From Gordonibacter sp. Marseille-P4307 (GTDB lineage: Bacteria; Actinomycetota; Coriobacteriia; Coriobacteriales; Eggerthellaceae): a stretch of 64,000 nucleotides of DNA. A program made the position numbers and the translations under genes. The notes below the pieces were generated by a model that searched no databases, was not told the DNA's origin, and saw only the letters and a program-made list of their open reading frames with translations. Each line of letters begins with the position of its first letter. Position 1 is the stretch's first letter. Shown here one piece after another: positions 43,045-54,074 of the stretch. Location: contig NZ_UWPD01000001.1 of the NCBI RefSeq assembly GCF_900604965.1, positions 1,465,311 through 1,529,310 of the forward strand, written 5' to 3'.

Positions 43045-44781
43045 CTACAAGCCCCAGCCGGCGGCGTCTTTCTGCAGACTCACCATGCGGGCGAACATGC
43101 CGTTTTTCGCAAGCAGGTCGGCCGGCCTGCCCTGCTCGACCACGCGCCCGCGGGAAAGAACCACCACTTTGTCGGCGTTTTCCACCGTGCGCATACGATG
43201 CGCGATGACGAGCACGGTTTTACCCCTCAAAAGCTCGCAGAGAGCCGCCTGGATCTGCGTCTCGTTCTCCACATCGAGCGACGCGGTTGCCTCGTCCAGC
43301 AAAACGATCGGAGCGTCTTTCAAAAGGGCGCGCGCAATCGATATGCGCTGGCGCTCACCGCCGGACAGGCGCGACCCGTTCTCGCCGATAGGGGTGTCGT
43401 ACCCCTGGGGAAGACGCTCGACGAACTCGTCGCACATAGCCGCCGCAGCAGCTGCGCGAACCTCCTCGTCGGTCGCATCCATCTTTCCCAAGCGGATGTT
43501 TTCCATCACGCTGGCATCGAACAGAACGACCTCTTGAAACACTTCGGCATAATCGGCAAGCAGGGTTTCGGGATCGATCGTCGATATGTCGATGCCGCCC
43601 ACGAGCACGCGGCCGCCTTCGACGTCCCAGAAACGTGCAGCAAGCTTGGCAACCGTCGACTTCCCTCCTCCCGACGGGCCGACGAGCGCGGTTACCTCGC
43701 CCTCTTTCGCCGTGAAGGACACGTCTTCGAGAACCGTCCCGAGATCGTCGGCGTACGAGAACGTCACATGCGAGAATTCGATATCGTGTCCCGCCGGATC
43801 AAACGACAGGGCGCCCTCCTGGATGGGCTGCTCCTCGATGGCCCTCATGCGAGCGAGGTTGTGACGCAGGTCGATAAGCTCGGCGGTGGACGCGAGGATC
43901 ACCGAAGCCGGATCGTACAGGCGTGTGACCACGAGGAGGTAGGCGAAAAAGACGACGAGGCTCGTCGATCCGGCAAGCATGAGGCTCGATCCCACCAGGA
44001 CGGTGGTGGCAAGGCCGAGGCGCAGAAACGCCTGCGAACTGGACACCACGACCCCGACGCCGATCTCGCAGGCGAACTTCGCCCGCTCGATGCGGCGAGC
44101 CCTCTCGCGCAAGTCGGAAAGGGCAGCTTCTATCCGGTTGGTCGAGCGTATCTCGCGGGCGCACTCGATGTACTCCTGCAAACCGTCGATATAGGACAGC
44201 GCCGCATCGTTTTTCATCCGTATGCCGCGATCTTGATAGCGAGTCGACAACACCATCGCGCAAACCGCAACGGGAATGGGCCACAAAGCTGCAAGCCCCA
44301 AACGCCAATCGAACGCCAAAAGCATGACGGCGACAACGATCGTGGAAATCCCCGCACCTATGAGCTGGGGAATGATATGTGAAAAGATACGCTCCTGATC
44401 GGCGCAATCTTTCATGATGACCGCTGTCAGATCCGATAGGTCGCGTTTCCCGAAAAACGACAGGGGAAGCCGTCTCAAGCGCTCGGCGATGAAGATGCGT
44501 TTGCGGGCGCTTTCCGCATACACAATCGAATAGGTGTTGTCGTATTCGAAAAGCTGGGTGAGAAACAAAACGACCAGCACCGCAGCGACCGCGGCCAGAT
44601 ACGGCGCCAATCCGGGCAGCGCCGCCGCGGAATCGACCAGGTGCCCCAGAAACGCTTCGGTGCACACGTAAAGGACCATCACCGGCGCCATGAGGGCGAG
44701 GTTCGCAAGCGCGCAGGCCGCTGCTCCTTTTTTCAAACAGGCGTACCCTTCTTCGGTCAGAGCGAAAGCCTTACGCAACAT
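43045..44781 (-). CDS. Exporter-fold ABC transporter, permease-ATPase half (second of pair)
   Basis: A 578-residue half-transporter. Residues to about 310 form a six-helix ABC type-1 membrane domain; the remainder is the ATPase with Walker A GPSGGGKST (about 370), signature LSGGERQR and Walker B IVLLDEATASLD. Its start at ATG 44781 overlaps the end of the partner gene by 11 bases, with GGAGGAGG upstream, so the two halves should form a heterodimer. The resemblance is to IrtB/YbtQ-like importers as much as to drug exporters. The neighbours are ECF transporter genes, pointing to uptake. Confidence 0.88.
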   Translation of the reverse strand: MLRKAFALTEEGYACLKKGAAACALANLALMAPVMVLYVCTEAFLGHLVDSAAALPGLAPYLAAVAAVLVVLFLTQLFEYDNTYSIVYAESARKRIFIAERLRRLPLSFFGKRDLSDLTAVIMKDCADQERIFSHIIPQLIGAGISTIVVAVMLLAFDWRLGLAALWPIPVAVCAMVLSTRYQDRGIRMKNDAALSYIDGLQEYIECAREIRSTNRIEAALSDLRERARRIERAKFACEIGVGVVVSSSQAFLRLGLATTVLVGSSLMLAGSTSLVVFFAYLLVVTRLYDPASVILASTAELIDLRHNLARMRAIEEQPIQEGALSFDPAGHDIEFSHVTFSYADDLGTVLEDVSFTAKEGEVTALVGPSGGGKSTVAKLAARFWDVEGGRVLVGGIDISTIDPETLLADYAEVFQEVVLFDASVMENIRLGKMDATDEEVRAAAAAAMCDEFVERLPQGYDTPIGENGSRLSGGERQRISIARALLKDAPIVLLDEATASLDVENETQIQAALCELLRGKTVLVIAHRMRTVENADKVVVLSRGRVVEQGRPADLLAKNGMFARMVSLQKDAAGWGL

Positions 44782-46600
44782 CGACCGCACCTCCTCCGAT
44801 CTTCCACGAGACCGACTTCCGGTAACTCTCCCACAGAGCGGCATACGCCCCCTGAGCGCAAACGAGCTCGTCATGCGCGCCCATCTCCACGATCCGCCCG
44901 GCTTTCATAACGCAGATGCGATCGGCGTTCACCACCGTCGACAAGCGATGCGCGATCATGAGAACCGTCTTGCCTGCGCACAGATGGCCCAGCGCCTTCT
45001 GGATAAGGATCTCGTTTTCGGGATCGGCGAAAGCGGTCGCCTCGTCGAAGATGACGATGGGGGCGTCTTTCAGAATGGCGCGCGCGATGGCGATGCGCTG
45101 GCATTCGCCTCCCGACAGATGCACCCCCTTCGAACCGACCAGCGTGTCGAGACCATCGGGAAACTTGGCGATGATGTCGTCGCACTGAGCCGCCTTGGCC
45201 GCCGCCTCCACTTCGGCGTCGGTTGCAGACGGGCGGGCAGCCCGGATGTTGTCGCGCAGGGTCTGTTTGAACAAGCGGTCGTTTTGGAACACGAAGGCGA
45301 CGTGATCCATAAGGGCGGGCGTCGGAATGAGGCGCACGTCGGCACCCCCGACCTTCACCGTGCCCTCCCCCGCATCCCAGAAACGGGGAAACAAGCTGGC
45401 CAGCGTAGTTTTCCCGCTTCCGCTTTCTCCGACGAGGGCAAGCGTTGCGCCGGACTCGACCTCAAGCGACACGCCATCTATCGCGCGGACGTCCGATCCC
45501 GGGTACGAGAAGGATACATCGACAAGAGACAGCGACGCATCTTCGGGGTAGCGGGCCTTGTCGGGCGAAACCTCGGTGTAGGGCTCGACGCTCAGAACGC
45601 CTTCGATGCGGTTGACCGCATCCTGGGCGACCAGGACGGTTTCGGTGGCATACATGATCTTGGTCAGAGTAGACGTGGTAAACGCCGAGAAGAACACGTA
45701 GAAGAGGAAGTTCGTCAGAAACAGCGGAAAGTCGGTCGCCGCATGGGCGAGCAGGATACCCGCCGGAACGAGCACCGCGAACGTCGCGTTGATGGCGACG
45801 AGCTGCGCCACCTGAGGGATCTTGCAGAAATCAACGTAGCGCGTCGCCATCCGACGGTACTCTTCGATCGCCTCGTAAAACGAGGTGAACGAACGCACAG
45901 TTTGCTGAAACACCTTCACGACGGGGATGCCGCGCACGTACTCGGTCGCGCTTTCGCTCATGCGCGTGAGGGCGGCTTGGTATTTGCCCATGAAGTAACG
46001 CCCGCCCTCGGGAACGTCGCGACCCATCATCCACCACATGGAAAACGCGGACACGAAGATGGGGACCAGGCACATCAAACCCATCACCCAGTCGAAGACG
46101 AACATGCACGCGATAAACGCAAGCGGTGCAACCAGCGAGCCCACGAAATCGGGGAGCTTATGGGCGATCATATCCTCGGTCTGGGCAGCCGACATGTCTA
46201 TGACGCGCCTCAGCTGCCCCGACGAATGGGAATCGAAATACCCCAACGGTACGCGTGAGAGATGCTCGGCGCAGCGGTTGCGCATGTTCAACGCGATGCG
46301 AAACGCGCACATGTGAGTAAGCAGAAGCCCTGCGGCGTAAACGAAGATGCCCGCGGCCACCGCGACGAACGCTCCCCAGACATAACCCTGCACGGCGCCC
46401 GCTTCTTCCCAGCGGGGGGCCACCTGAACGAACTCGCGCATCACGAACCACACAAGCACGTAGGGAACGACGCCGAGAATCCCGCTGGCCGCCGAGAGGA
46501 CGGATCCGACGACGGCGAAGCCCTTCCGGTCTTCGGCGAATTCCAAAAGCTGGAGAACGGGGTTGCGCCCGCCCTTTTCCTCCTCGCCTCTCTCGTTCAT
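44771..46600 (-). CDS. Exporter-fold ABC transporter, permease-ATPase half (first of pair)
   Basis: A 609-residue half-transporter: a cytoplasmic start (MNERGEEEKGGRNPV), a six-helix membrane domain containing SRVPLGYFDSHSSGQLRRVI, and an ATPase with Walker A GESGSGKTT, signature LSGGECQR and Walker B IVIFDEATAFADPENE. The signature Glu-Cys is unusual but tolerated. Pairs of this type include YbtP/YbtQ and IrtA/IrtB, which import metal-siderophore complexes despite the exporter fold. It is 15 bases downstream of the ECF S-component gene, so it belongs to that operon. Confidence 0.88.
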   Translation of the reverse strand: MNERGEEEKGGRNPVLQLLEFAEDRKGFAVVGSVLSAASGILGVVPYVLVWFVMREFVQVAPRWEEAGAVQGYVWGAFVAVAAGIFVYAAGLLLTHMCAFRIALNMRNRCAEHLSRVPLGYFDSHSSGQLRRVIDMSAAQTEDMIAHKLPDFVGSLVAPLAFIACMFVFDWVMGLMCLVPIFVSAFSMWWMMGRDVPEGGRYFMGKYQAALTRMSESATEYVRGIPVVKVFQQTVRSFTSFYEAIEEYRRMATRYVDFCKIPQVAQLVAINATFAVLVPAGILLAHAATDFPLFLTNFLFYVFFSAFTTSTLTKIMYATETVLVAQDAVNRIEGVLSVEPYTEVSPDKARYPEDASLSLVDVSFSYPGSDVRAIDGVSLEVESGATLALVGESGSGKTTLASLFPRFWDAGEGTVKVGGADVRLIPTPALMDHVAFVFQNDRLFKQTLRDNIRAARPSATDAEVEAAAKAAQCDDIIAKFPDGLDTLVGSKGVHLSGGECQRIAIARAILKDAPIVIFDEATAFADPENEILIQKALGHLCAGKTVLMIAHRLSTVVNADRICVMKAGRIVEMGAHDELVCAQGAYAALWESYRKSVSWKIGGGAVDVA

Positions 46601-46615
46601 GAGAACACGCCTCCT

Positions 46616-47239
46616 TTACCGGGAAATCTTGGAGAAATGCTTCGCGAACACCTTGGTGCCGATGAGGCCTCCCAGCGCGCAGAGCACAGGGGTTGCCGCC
46701 ATGGTGGCGAAGAACAAAGGCGAGCGCGACCACGACACCAGCCCCTCCCCGTATTCGCGCGTCATGCCCATCCGCACGATCTCCTCGACGTAGCTATCGC
46801 CCGCCAGGAGAAGGAGCGAGACGTGACCGACCCACCAGCACAGGACGAAGGCCGCAAACGACGCGATGACGGCCGCTTTCGACCGCTTCCCCAAGCCAAG
46901 GATCGCCTCGGCGACAGCGCCTCCCGCAAGCATGCCCACCGGACCGGTCCAGAACATGCCCATGAGATAGGCGACAAGCGCCATGAGAGCGCCCGTCGCA
47001 AGCGCAGCGCCCCGCTTGGGAACGCGCATCATGAGATACACCCAGGGGATGCCCACGACGATGCCCCCGATGCCGTGCGTGGCGAAAGCCGTGTTGGTGT
47101 TGAAGCTCATAACGATCGCTAAGACCATCATGAACAGGAACATCACCACGGTGAATGCCGCTATGACGATGAAGTCCTTGGCGACGAGACGGCCCTGCGA
47201 CCCCGTCTTCACCACCGCATTGAAACTCCGATCAGACAT
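46616..47239 (-). CDS. MptD-family putative ECF transporter S component
   Basis: A 207-residue hydrophobic protein with about six membrane helices and the MptD-type layout: DFIVIAAFTVVMFLFMM, THGIGGIVVGIPWVYLMMRV and GMFWTGPVGMLAGGAVAEAI. S components bind the small substrate and associate with EcfT and EcfA. MptD-type proteins commonly occur with an EcfT, an ATPase and two exporter-fold ABC proteins, exactly the set present here. The ligand is unknown. The gene lies four bases from the fused ATPase, in the same operon. Confidence 0.85.
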   Translation of the reverse strand: MSDRSFNAVVKTGSQGRLVAKDFIVIAAFTVVMFLFMMVLAIVMSFNTNTAFATHGIGGIVVGIPWVYLMMRVPKRGAALATGALMALVAYLMGMFWTGPVGMLAGGAVAEAILGLGKRSKAAVIASFAAFVLCWWVGHVSLLLLAGDSYVEEIVRMGMTREYGEGLVSWSRSPLFFATMAATPVLCALGGLIGTKVFAKHFSKISR

Positions 47240-47243
47240 ATTC

Positions 47244-48845
<1,602 letters not shown>

Positions 48846-48846
48846 G

Positions 48847-49608
48847 TCAGCCCATCCTCTCGACGACCGCCGCGATCGCAAGGAGCGCCGTAGCGGCAAG
48901 AGCCACCTTGTCGGCCGGAGACAGGAAAAGCTCGTAAAGCGACGTGCGCCCAGCATGCGATTCGGCTCCGCGCGACGTGACGGCGTTGCCCAGCTCGTCG
49001 GCCACCGTTGCTATGCGGTGCAGATAGGGAACCATGAACCGCTCGAACAGCGCCGCCGGATCGCGGGCGAACGACACCGGGGTAAGCGCCATGCCGCGCG
49101 ATCTCAAAGCTTCGCGCACCGCGCGGGCCTCGCTGCGCGCAGTGGGAAAGAAGCGCAGGGCCACGCCCAACGCGATCGTCATGCGCAGGGGAACCCCGCA
49201 CCTCGTCAAAGCAGCCGCCAGCTCCCCGAAGCGCGTGGAGGTTACGAACAGCACCCCGAACGCAGCGGGAGGCATCACGCGCCACATCATCAGCAGCGTC
49301 GATACGTATACGGAAAGCTCGACGGAAAGGGCCATGAGGGCAGACATCGCAGCGCGCATCAGAACGAACGCAACCAGCCAGCTCAGGGCCATTCGATAGC
49401 GGCCGCAACGCAGCATGCAGGCGAAGGAGAAGAAAAAGGCCGCAGCCACCACGATAAAGCTCGGAGAGATCGCCACCGCGGCGTTGAGACCCACCAGCGC
49501 GACAAGCGACACGCGCGGATCGAGACGGCCGCGCGCCGACCCAGACAGCCGTTCCCTCATATCGGTTTGAAGCGTCGAAGACGCGCTCGACGCGCACGCT
49601 GTCGCCAT
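48847..49608 (-). CDS. ECF transporter transmembrane subunit EcfT (CbiQ-like)
   Basis: A 253-residue protein with membrane segments (VALVGLNAAVAISPSFIVVA, then a Phe/Ala-rich helix) and a cytoplasmic coupling region containing the family's Arg-Gly signature in EALRSRGMAL, with ARDPAALFERFMVPYLHR. EcfT joins the S component to the ATPases. I prefer the ATG at 49608, which has GGGAG eight bases upstream; an in-frame ATG at 49662 would add 18 charged residues. It is the first gene of the minus-strand operon and is divergent from an AraC-type regulator. Confidence 0.85.
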   Translation of the reverse strand: MATACASSASSTLQTDMRERLSGSARGRLDPRVSLVALVGLNAAVAISPSFIVVAAAFFFSFACMLRCGRYRMALSWLVAFVLMRAAMSALMALSVELSVYVSTLLMMWRVMPPAAFGVLFVTSTRFGELAAALTRCGVPLRMTIALGVALRFFPTARSEARAVREALRSRGMALTPVSFARDPAALFERFMVPYLHRIATVADELGNAVTSRGAESHAGRTSLYELFLSPADKVALAATALLAIAAVVERMG

Positions 49609-49704
49609 AGGTGACTCCCGAACCTCAAGGGTCTCTCCGCGAACCGCTCGAGGCTCATCCAAGCCCCCGCAACAGACCGCCCTCGAAGAAACCGCATCGT
49701 TTAT

Positions 49705-49773
49705 CGGCTACCAATCTAGAGCTGCGGCTAAAAAATAAACTAGTGCTAACATTTAAGGGGATATATTCGGCTA
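49705..49773 (+). promoter_or_regulatory. Triple CGGCTA direct repeats in the ECF / AraC divergent region
   Basis: Three same-strand copies of CGGCTA occur at 49705-49710, 49725-49730 and 49768-49773. Start spacings are 20 and 43 bases, about two and four helical turns. AraC-family proteins bind direct repeats of this kind between divergent genes. The stretch between the second and third copies is AT-rich and suitable for a promoter. Pattern-based only. Confidence 0.5.
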
Positions 49774-49819
49774 AGTGTTGGGGATGTTGGGCAAAGCGAG
49801 ACGAGACGAAAGGAACCGT

Positions 49820-50785
49820 GTGACATCGTTTGCACTCGAAGACAACCTGAGGGCCCTTTACGAACCCCAGCTGGAACAACTCGGTATGCCCGTCGTCCAA
49901 GACCGACTGGGGCTCATCGCCCAGGGAGCGCGCGACTGGGGGTACGGCTACCTGCGCACGCTGCCCATCACCAAAAACGCCGCCCTGTTCTTCCTCGATC
50001 TGAACGTGATATCCCCCCAGACCATATCCCCAAAATCGGTCCCCTACGCATGCGCCGCTCTGATGAGCCACCAGTCGGTGCGAAACTTCCCGCTTCCCTT
50101 CAAAGAGGTCGAACAGGGGCAAGACGCCATCGCGGCCTTCGCCTACGCGGAGGAAAGCAAGCCTTTCGTCATCGAAGGCGGCACGACGTACCGATCGGCA
50201 TCCTTTTGCTACCTCCCCTCGTTCTTCGACGATATGAACGAACGGTTCAAAGACGGCTTCGACACCTTGTTCGCAGAGCTGTCGAGAACACCCGCCGACG
50301 AGGTGCCCGGAGAACTTGCCACGATCATGGCATCGTTGGCAGTCGAACGCACGTTTCGCCCCGGAGCGCTTCCCTACTTCCAAAGCAAGGGATTTCTCGT
50401 GGCCGCGATCCTCAACGACTACGCGAAGGGCAAGGCCGAAGCGGACAACGGCCTGGGCTGCGACCGCCAAGCCCGCATGGTCGGGAATGCGCGGTCGATC
50501 ATAGAACGCGACCTCGCGCGACCCCCCTCGGTGTCCGCGCTTGCCGAACAGCTCTACGTCAGCAGAAGCTACCTATGCGCAGCCTTCAAGCGGGAAACGG
50601 GGACGACCATCTCGGAATGGGTGCGCAAAGCGCGGATCGAACGTGCGACGGCCATGATGGAAAATCCCGCCAACAGCCTTTCCCATATCGCACGCAGCGT
50701 AGGGTTCGAGCACCTCAGCAGCTTCTCGAAAGCTTTCCGCAGAGAAACCGGCGCCTGTCCCACCGAGTGGCGTCGCAACCGCTAG
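49820..50785 (+). CDS. AraC-family transcriptional regulator
   Basis: A 321-residue regulator. The last 100 residues are two helix-turn-helix motifs of AraC type (SVSALAEQLYVSRSYLCAAF and SHIARSVGFEHLSSFSKAFR, ending CPTEWRR). The first 200 residues form an effector or dimerisation domain that I do not recognise. The GTG at 49820 follows AAAGGA; an alternative GTG at 49775 would lengthen it by 15 residues. It is divergent from the ECF/ABC operon and the likely regulator of it, perhaps responding to the imported compound. Confidence 0.88.
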   Translation: MTSFALEDNLRALYEPQLEQLGMPVVQDRLGLIAQGARDWGYGYLRTLPITKNAALFFLDLNVISPQTISPKSVPYACAALMSHQSVRNFPLPFKEVEQGQDAIAAFAYAEESKPFVIEGGTTYRSASFCYLPSFFDDMNERFKDGFDTLFAELSRTPADEVPGELATIMASLAVERTFRPGALPYFQSKGFLVAAILNDYAKGKAEADNGLGCDRQARMVGNARSIIERDLARPPSVSALAEQLYVSRSYLCAAFKRETGTTISEWVRKARIERATAMMENPANSLSHIARSVGFEHLSSFSKAFRRETGACPTEWRRNR

Positions 50786-50915
50786 CCAACCGAAGCCCGC
50801 TTTCGCCGTTTTGCCGCGCGCAGACGAGGCGTGTTGACCGCTACAATGACCACCGATACTGCTTCATCGTTTCCTGGACACCCACAGATTCAAAGGAACC
50901 AGAGAGGAGGGATTC

Positions 50916-51575
50916 GTGGACTACGGCGCCATGCTCGAGTACCTGCCGCTCTACGCCCACGCCGCGCTTCTCACGCTGCGCATCGGCTGGATAGGCATCG
51001 CGGGCTCGATCGTCATCGGACTGGTTTCGGCACTCGTCACCTCCTTCCGAGTTCCGATCCTGCATAGGATCGTACGGGTCTACGTCGAGCTGTTCCGCAA
51101 CACACCCCTGCTCATTCAGTTGTTCTTCATATATTTCGGGCTGCCGCGCCTCGGATTGCCCGTCGATGCCGAACTATGCGGATGCCTGGGGTTGGCGCTT
51201 CTGGGAGGCGCCTACATGGCCGAGACCTTCCGCAGCGGACTGGAAGCGGTCGAGACCGGCCAGACCGAAAGCGCCCTGTCGCTCGGTATGAGTCGACGCC
51301 AGGTCATGCACCATATCGTGCTTCCCCAAGCCATCGCGCTCAGCATCCAATCGTTCGTTGCCAACGTGATATTTCTACTGAAGGAAACCAGCGTGTTTTC
51401 CGCTATCAGCCTGCTCGATCTGATGTTCGTCGCGAAGGACCTCATCGGCCTGTACTACGACACCACCGAATGCCTCGTGATGCTGGTTCTGTTCTACCTG
51501 ATGATCATCGTGCCGGTTTCCATCGCGGGAACCATCCTCGAGAGGAGGTTGCGCTATGGAGCTTTTGGGGCTTGA
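50916..51575 (+). CDS. Polar amino acid ABC transporter permease 1
   Basis: A 219-residue HisM/GlnP-type permease with five membrane helices and the family segment VELFRNTPLLIQLFFIYFGL plus the coupling EAA loop (EAVETGQTESALSLGMSRRQ). It forms the membrane channel with the second permease. The start is a GTG at 50916 after GAGAGGAGG. It is the first of four consecutive genes for one importer, with 20 bases of overlap with the next gene. A possible promoter has TTGACC at 50834-50839 upstream. Confidence 0.93.
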   Translation: MDYGAMLEYLPLYAHAALLTLRIGWIGIAGSIVIGLVSALVTSFRVPILHRIVRVYVELFRNTPLLIQLFFIYFGLPRLGLPVDAELCGCLGLALLGGAYMAETFRSGLEAVETGQTESALSLGMSRRQVMHHIVLPQAIALSIQSFVANVIFLLKETSVFSAISLLDLMFVAKDLIGLYYDTTECLVMLVLFYLMIIVPVSIAGTILERRLRYGAFGA

Positions 51576-52233
51576 CGTCCTTCTCAAGGGAGCCAACGCG
51601 GCGCGTCTCCTTCAAGGTCTGCTGGTCGCAGTAGAGATAAGCGTCGTTTCGGTCGTCGTCAGCATCGCGCTCGGACTGCTCTTCGGCGTTTTCATGACAT
51701 GGAGGAACCCGGCGGCTCGCTTCGTAAGCCGCCTCTACCTTGAAACCGTGCGCATCATGCCGCAACTGGTCTTGCTGTTCGTCGTGTTCTTCGGAGCCAC
51801 GCGCGTATTGCATGCGAACCTCTCCGCCGAGGCTTCGGCCATCATCGTGTTCAGCTTCTGGGGAATCGCCGAGATGGGCGATTTGGTTCGCGGAGCGCTC
51901 GGAAGCATCCCGGCCCAGCAATACCAAAGCGCCCGCGCGCTTGGAATGACCGATGTGCAGATGTACCGGCACATCATCGTGCCCCAAACGCTACGCCGGC
52001 TCGCCCCTCTGTCCATCAACCTGGTCACCCGCATGATCAAAACCACGTCGCTCGTCATGATGATCGGAGTGGTAGAAGTGATGAAAGTCGGACAGCAGAT
52101 CATCGAGGCAAACCGAATGATCAGCCCCAATGCCGTATTCGGCATCTACGGCACGATATTTGCCCTGTATTTCCTCATATGCTGGCCCATCAGCCTGCTG
52201 GCGGGCAAACTCGAGAAGAAATGGAGCATGTAG
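51556..52233 (+). CDS. Polar amino acid ABC transporter permease 2
   Basis: A 225-residue HisQ/GlnM-type permease paired with the preceding gene, whose end it overlaps by 20 bases. Visible are the segment LETVRIMPQLVLLFVVFFGA and the EAA loop GSIPAQQYQSARALGMTDVQ, which contacts the ATPase. Note the unusual IMPQLVLL in place of the common NTPLLVQL. A GAGAGGAGG ribosome site inside the upstream gene precedes the ATG. Its stop TAG is directly followed by the ATPase start. Confidence 0.93.
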   Translation: MELLGLDVLLKGANAARLLQGLLVAVEISVVSVVVSIALGLLFGVFMTWRNPAARFVSRLYLETVRIMPQLVLLFVVFFGATRVLHANLSAEASAIIVFSFWGIAEMGDLVRGALGSIPAQQYQSARALGMTDVQMYRHIIVPQTLRRLAPLSINLVTRMIKTTSLVMMIGVVEVMKVGQQIIEANRMISPNAVFGIYGTIFALYFLICWPISLLAGKLEKKWSM

Positions 52234-53001
52234 ATGAGCGAGACGCCCGTACTGCGCATCGCGCACCTGCGCAAAGCCTACGGCGACAACGTCGTTCTGA
52301 AAGACATCAGCCTCGATGTCGATCAGGGCGAGGTCGTCGTCATCGTCGGCCCCTCAGGATGCGGCAAGTCCACGTTTCTACGATGTATCAACGGGCTCGA
52401 GGATATCCAGGGGGGCACGATCGAGCTTGACGGAAAACCCATCGACGGGTCTTCGAAGGGCATCGCGGCCGTTCGCCAGCGCATCGGGATGGTGTTCCAA
52501 AGCTACGATCTGTTCCCCCATAAGACGGTCATGGAAAACATCACGCTTTCGCCCCTGGTGGTGCAGAGGCGCAGCAAGGCCGACGTCGTGCGCGAAGCCG
52601 AGTCTCTTCTCGAGCGCGTGGGGCTCATCGATAAGCGCGATGCGTATCCGCGCGAGCTTTCGGGAGGCCAGAAGCAGCGCGTCGCAATCGCGCGGGCCCT
52701 TGCCATGAAACCCGAGGCGATGCTGCTCGACGAGATCACCGCCGCCCTCGATCCCGAAATGGTGCGCGAAGTGCTCGACGTCATCCTCGATTTGGCGCGG
52801 GAGGGAAAGACGATGCTCATCGTCACCCACGAGATGTCGTTCGCCCGCGCCGTAGCCGACCGCGTGCTGTTCTTCGACGGCGGCGAGGTGGTCGAGCAAG
52901 GCGATCCCGAGCGGTTCTTCACCCAACCGAAAACCGAGCGGGCCAAACGTTTCCTGCGCACCTTCACGTTCGAGGCCGTCAAACACCGCGAGCCCTCATA
53001 G
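52234..53001 (+). CDS. Polar amino acid ABC transporter ATP-binding protein
   Basis: A 255-residue GlnQ/HisP-type ATPase: Walker A GPSGCGKST near residue 40, Q-loop GMVFQSYDLFPHKT, signature LSGGQKQRVAIARAL and Walker B MLLDEITAALDPE. The usual DEPTSALDPE is DEITAALDPE here. The segment MLIVTHEMSFARAVADRV is diagnostic of the amino acid importers. The ATG immediately follows the stop codon of permease 2, so the three genes are translationally coupled. Confidence 0.95.
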   Translation: MSETPVLRIAHLRKAYGDNVVLKDISLDVDQGEVVVIVGPSGCGKSTFLRCINGLEDIQGGTIELDGKPIDGSSKGIAAVRQRIGMVFQSYDLFPHKTVMENITLSPLVVQRRSKADVVREAESLLERVGLIDKRDAYPRELSGGQKQRVAIARALAMKPEAMLLDEITAALDPEMVREVLDVILDLAREGKTMLIVTHEMSFARAVADRVLFFDGGEVVEQGDPERFFTQPKTERAKRFLRTFTFEAVKHREPS

Positions 53002-53084
53002 CGCAAACCCGCCCCATCGATGAAACGACACGCCGTGGGGCCCCGATGAACCAGACAGACGATGCGAAAGAGAGGTACGTGAAC

Positions 53085-53948
53085 ATGTTTGGAGCCAACA
53101 AGAGAACGAAAGCCGCCCTTGCCGCGCTGGCAACGGCGGCGCTGGCGACTGCGCTGCTTGCCGGATGCGCCATCAAAGACGCCGGAGGTCCCGCAGGCAA
53201 CAGCCCTCGCAGCGTCGAGCAGATCAAAGAGTCCGGCACCGTGCGCATCGGCGTGTTTTCCGATAAGAGCCCCTTCGGTTACGTGGACGAGCACGGCAGC
53301 TACGCCGGATACGACATCGAGCTCGCCAACAGGATCGGTGAGGATCTGGGCGTGAAGGTCGAATTCGTCTCCACCGAAGCGGCCAACCGCGTCGAGTACC
53401 TGCAGACGAACAAGGTCGATATCATCCTGGCGAACTTCACCGTCACCGACGAGCGCGCCCAGCAGGTCGATTTCGCCGCACCCTACATGAACGTGGCTTT
53501 GGGAGTGGTGTCGCGCACCGACAACCCGATCACCGACATGGCGCAGATCGGTCCGAACGACGAGGTCATCGTCATTTCGGGAACCACCGCCGAAACCTAC
53601 CTCACCAAGAACATGCCCAACGTGAAGATGAAGAAGTTCGACACTTACGCCAGCGCCAAAACCGCCTTCGAAAACGGTGAAGGCGTGGCCTGGGCCAATG
53701 ACAACACCGAGGTGATCGCTTTCGCGAAGGCCGACGCAGGCAGGTACGTGGTGGGCATCGACGCGCTCGGAAACGCCGACACCATCGCTCCGGCCGTGAC
53801 CAAGGGCAACGACTCGCTGCGTTCCTGGCTCAACGACGAACTTGCATCCCTGGGCTCCCAGCGCTTCTTCCACGACGCTTACGACAAGACCCTCGCCGCC
53901 ACGTACGGCGAAGCCTACCGAGACACCCTCGTCGTAGAGCCGAAGTAA
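53085..53948 (+). CDS. Amino acid ABC transporter substrate-binding lipoprotein
   Basis: A 287-residue lipoprotein. The signal peptide MFGANKRTKAALAALATAAL leads to a lipobox LLAGC with Cys28. The family-3 solute-binding domain then shows GTVRIGVFSDKSPFGYVDE, YAGYDIELANRIGEDLGV and VDIILANFTVTDERAQQVDF. It captures a polar amino acid outside the membrane. The ATG at 53085 is chosen for its fit to the signal peptide, with AGAGAGG upstream; an ATG at 53046 would add a charged stretch. It follows the importer genes and is closed by a strong terminator. Confidence 0.92.
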   Translation: MFGANKRTKAALAALATAALATALLAGCAIKDAGGPAGNSPRSVEQIKESGTVRIGVFSDKSPFGYVDEHGSYAGYDIELANRIGEDLGVKVEFVSTEAANRVEYLQTNKVDIILANFTVTDERAQQVDFAAPYMNVALGVVSRTDNPITDMAQIGPNDEVIVISGTTAETYLTKNMPNVKMKKFDTYASAKTAFENGEGVAWANDNTEVIAFAKADAGRYVVGIDALGNADTIAPAVTKGNDSLRSWLNDELASLGSQRFFHDAYDKTLAATYGEAYRDTLVVEPK

Positions 53949-53984
53949 CCCTGAATTCGAGGACCCTGCTGAAAACCCGTGATG

Positions 53985-54022
53985 ACGCGGCCTTCCCGGT
54001 TCCCGGGAAGGCCGCGTTTTTT
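53985..54022 (+). terminator. Rho-independent terminator of the amino acid importer operon
   Basis: A perfect 14-base-pair GC-rich stem (arms 53985-53998 and 54004-54017) with a five-base loop is followed at once by a run of Ts. It is the clearest intrinsic terminator in the window and lies 36 bases after the binding-protein stop codon. Confidence 0.93.
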
Positions 54023-54074
54023 GTTAACTTGTCGCTCCGCAGACCGAAACCGCCCCCTCTGCAGCGGCTTTTAC

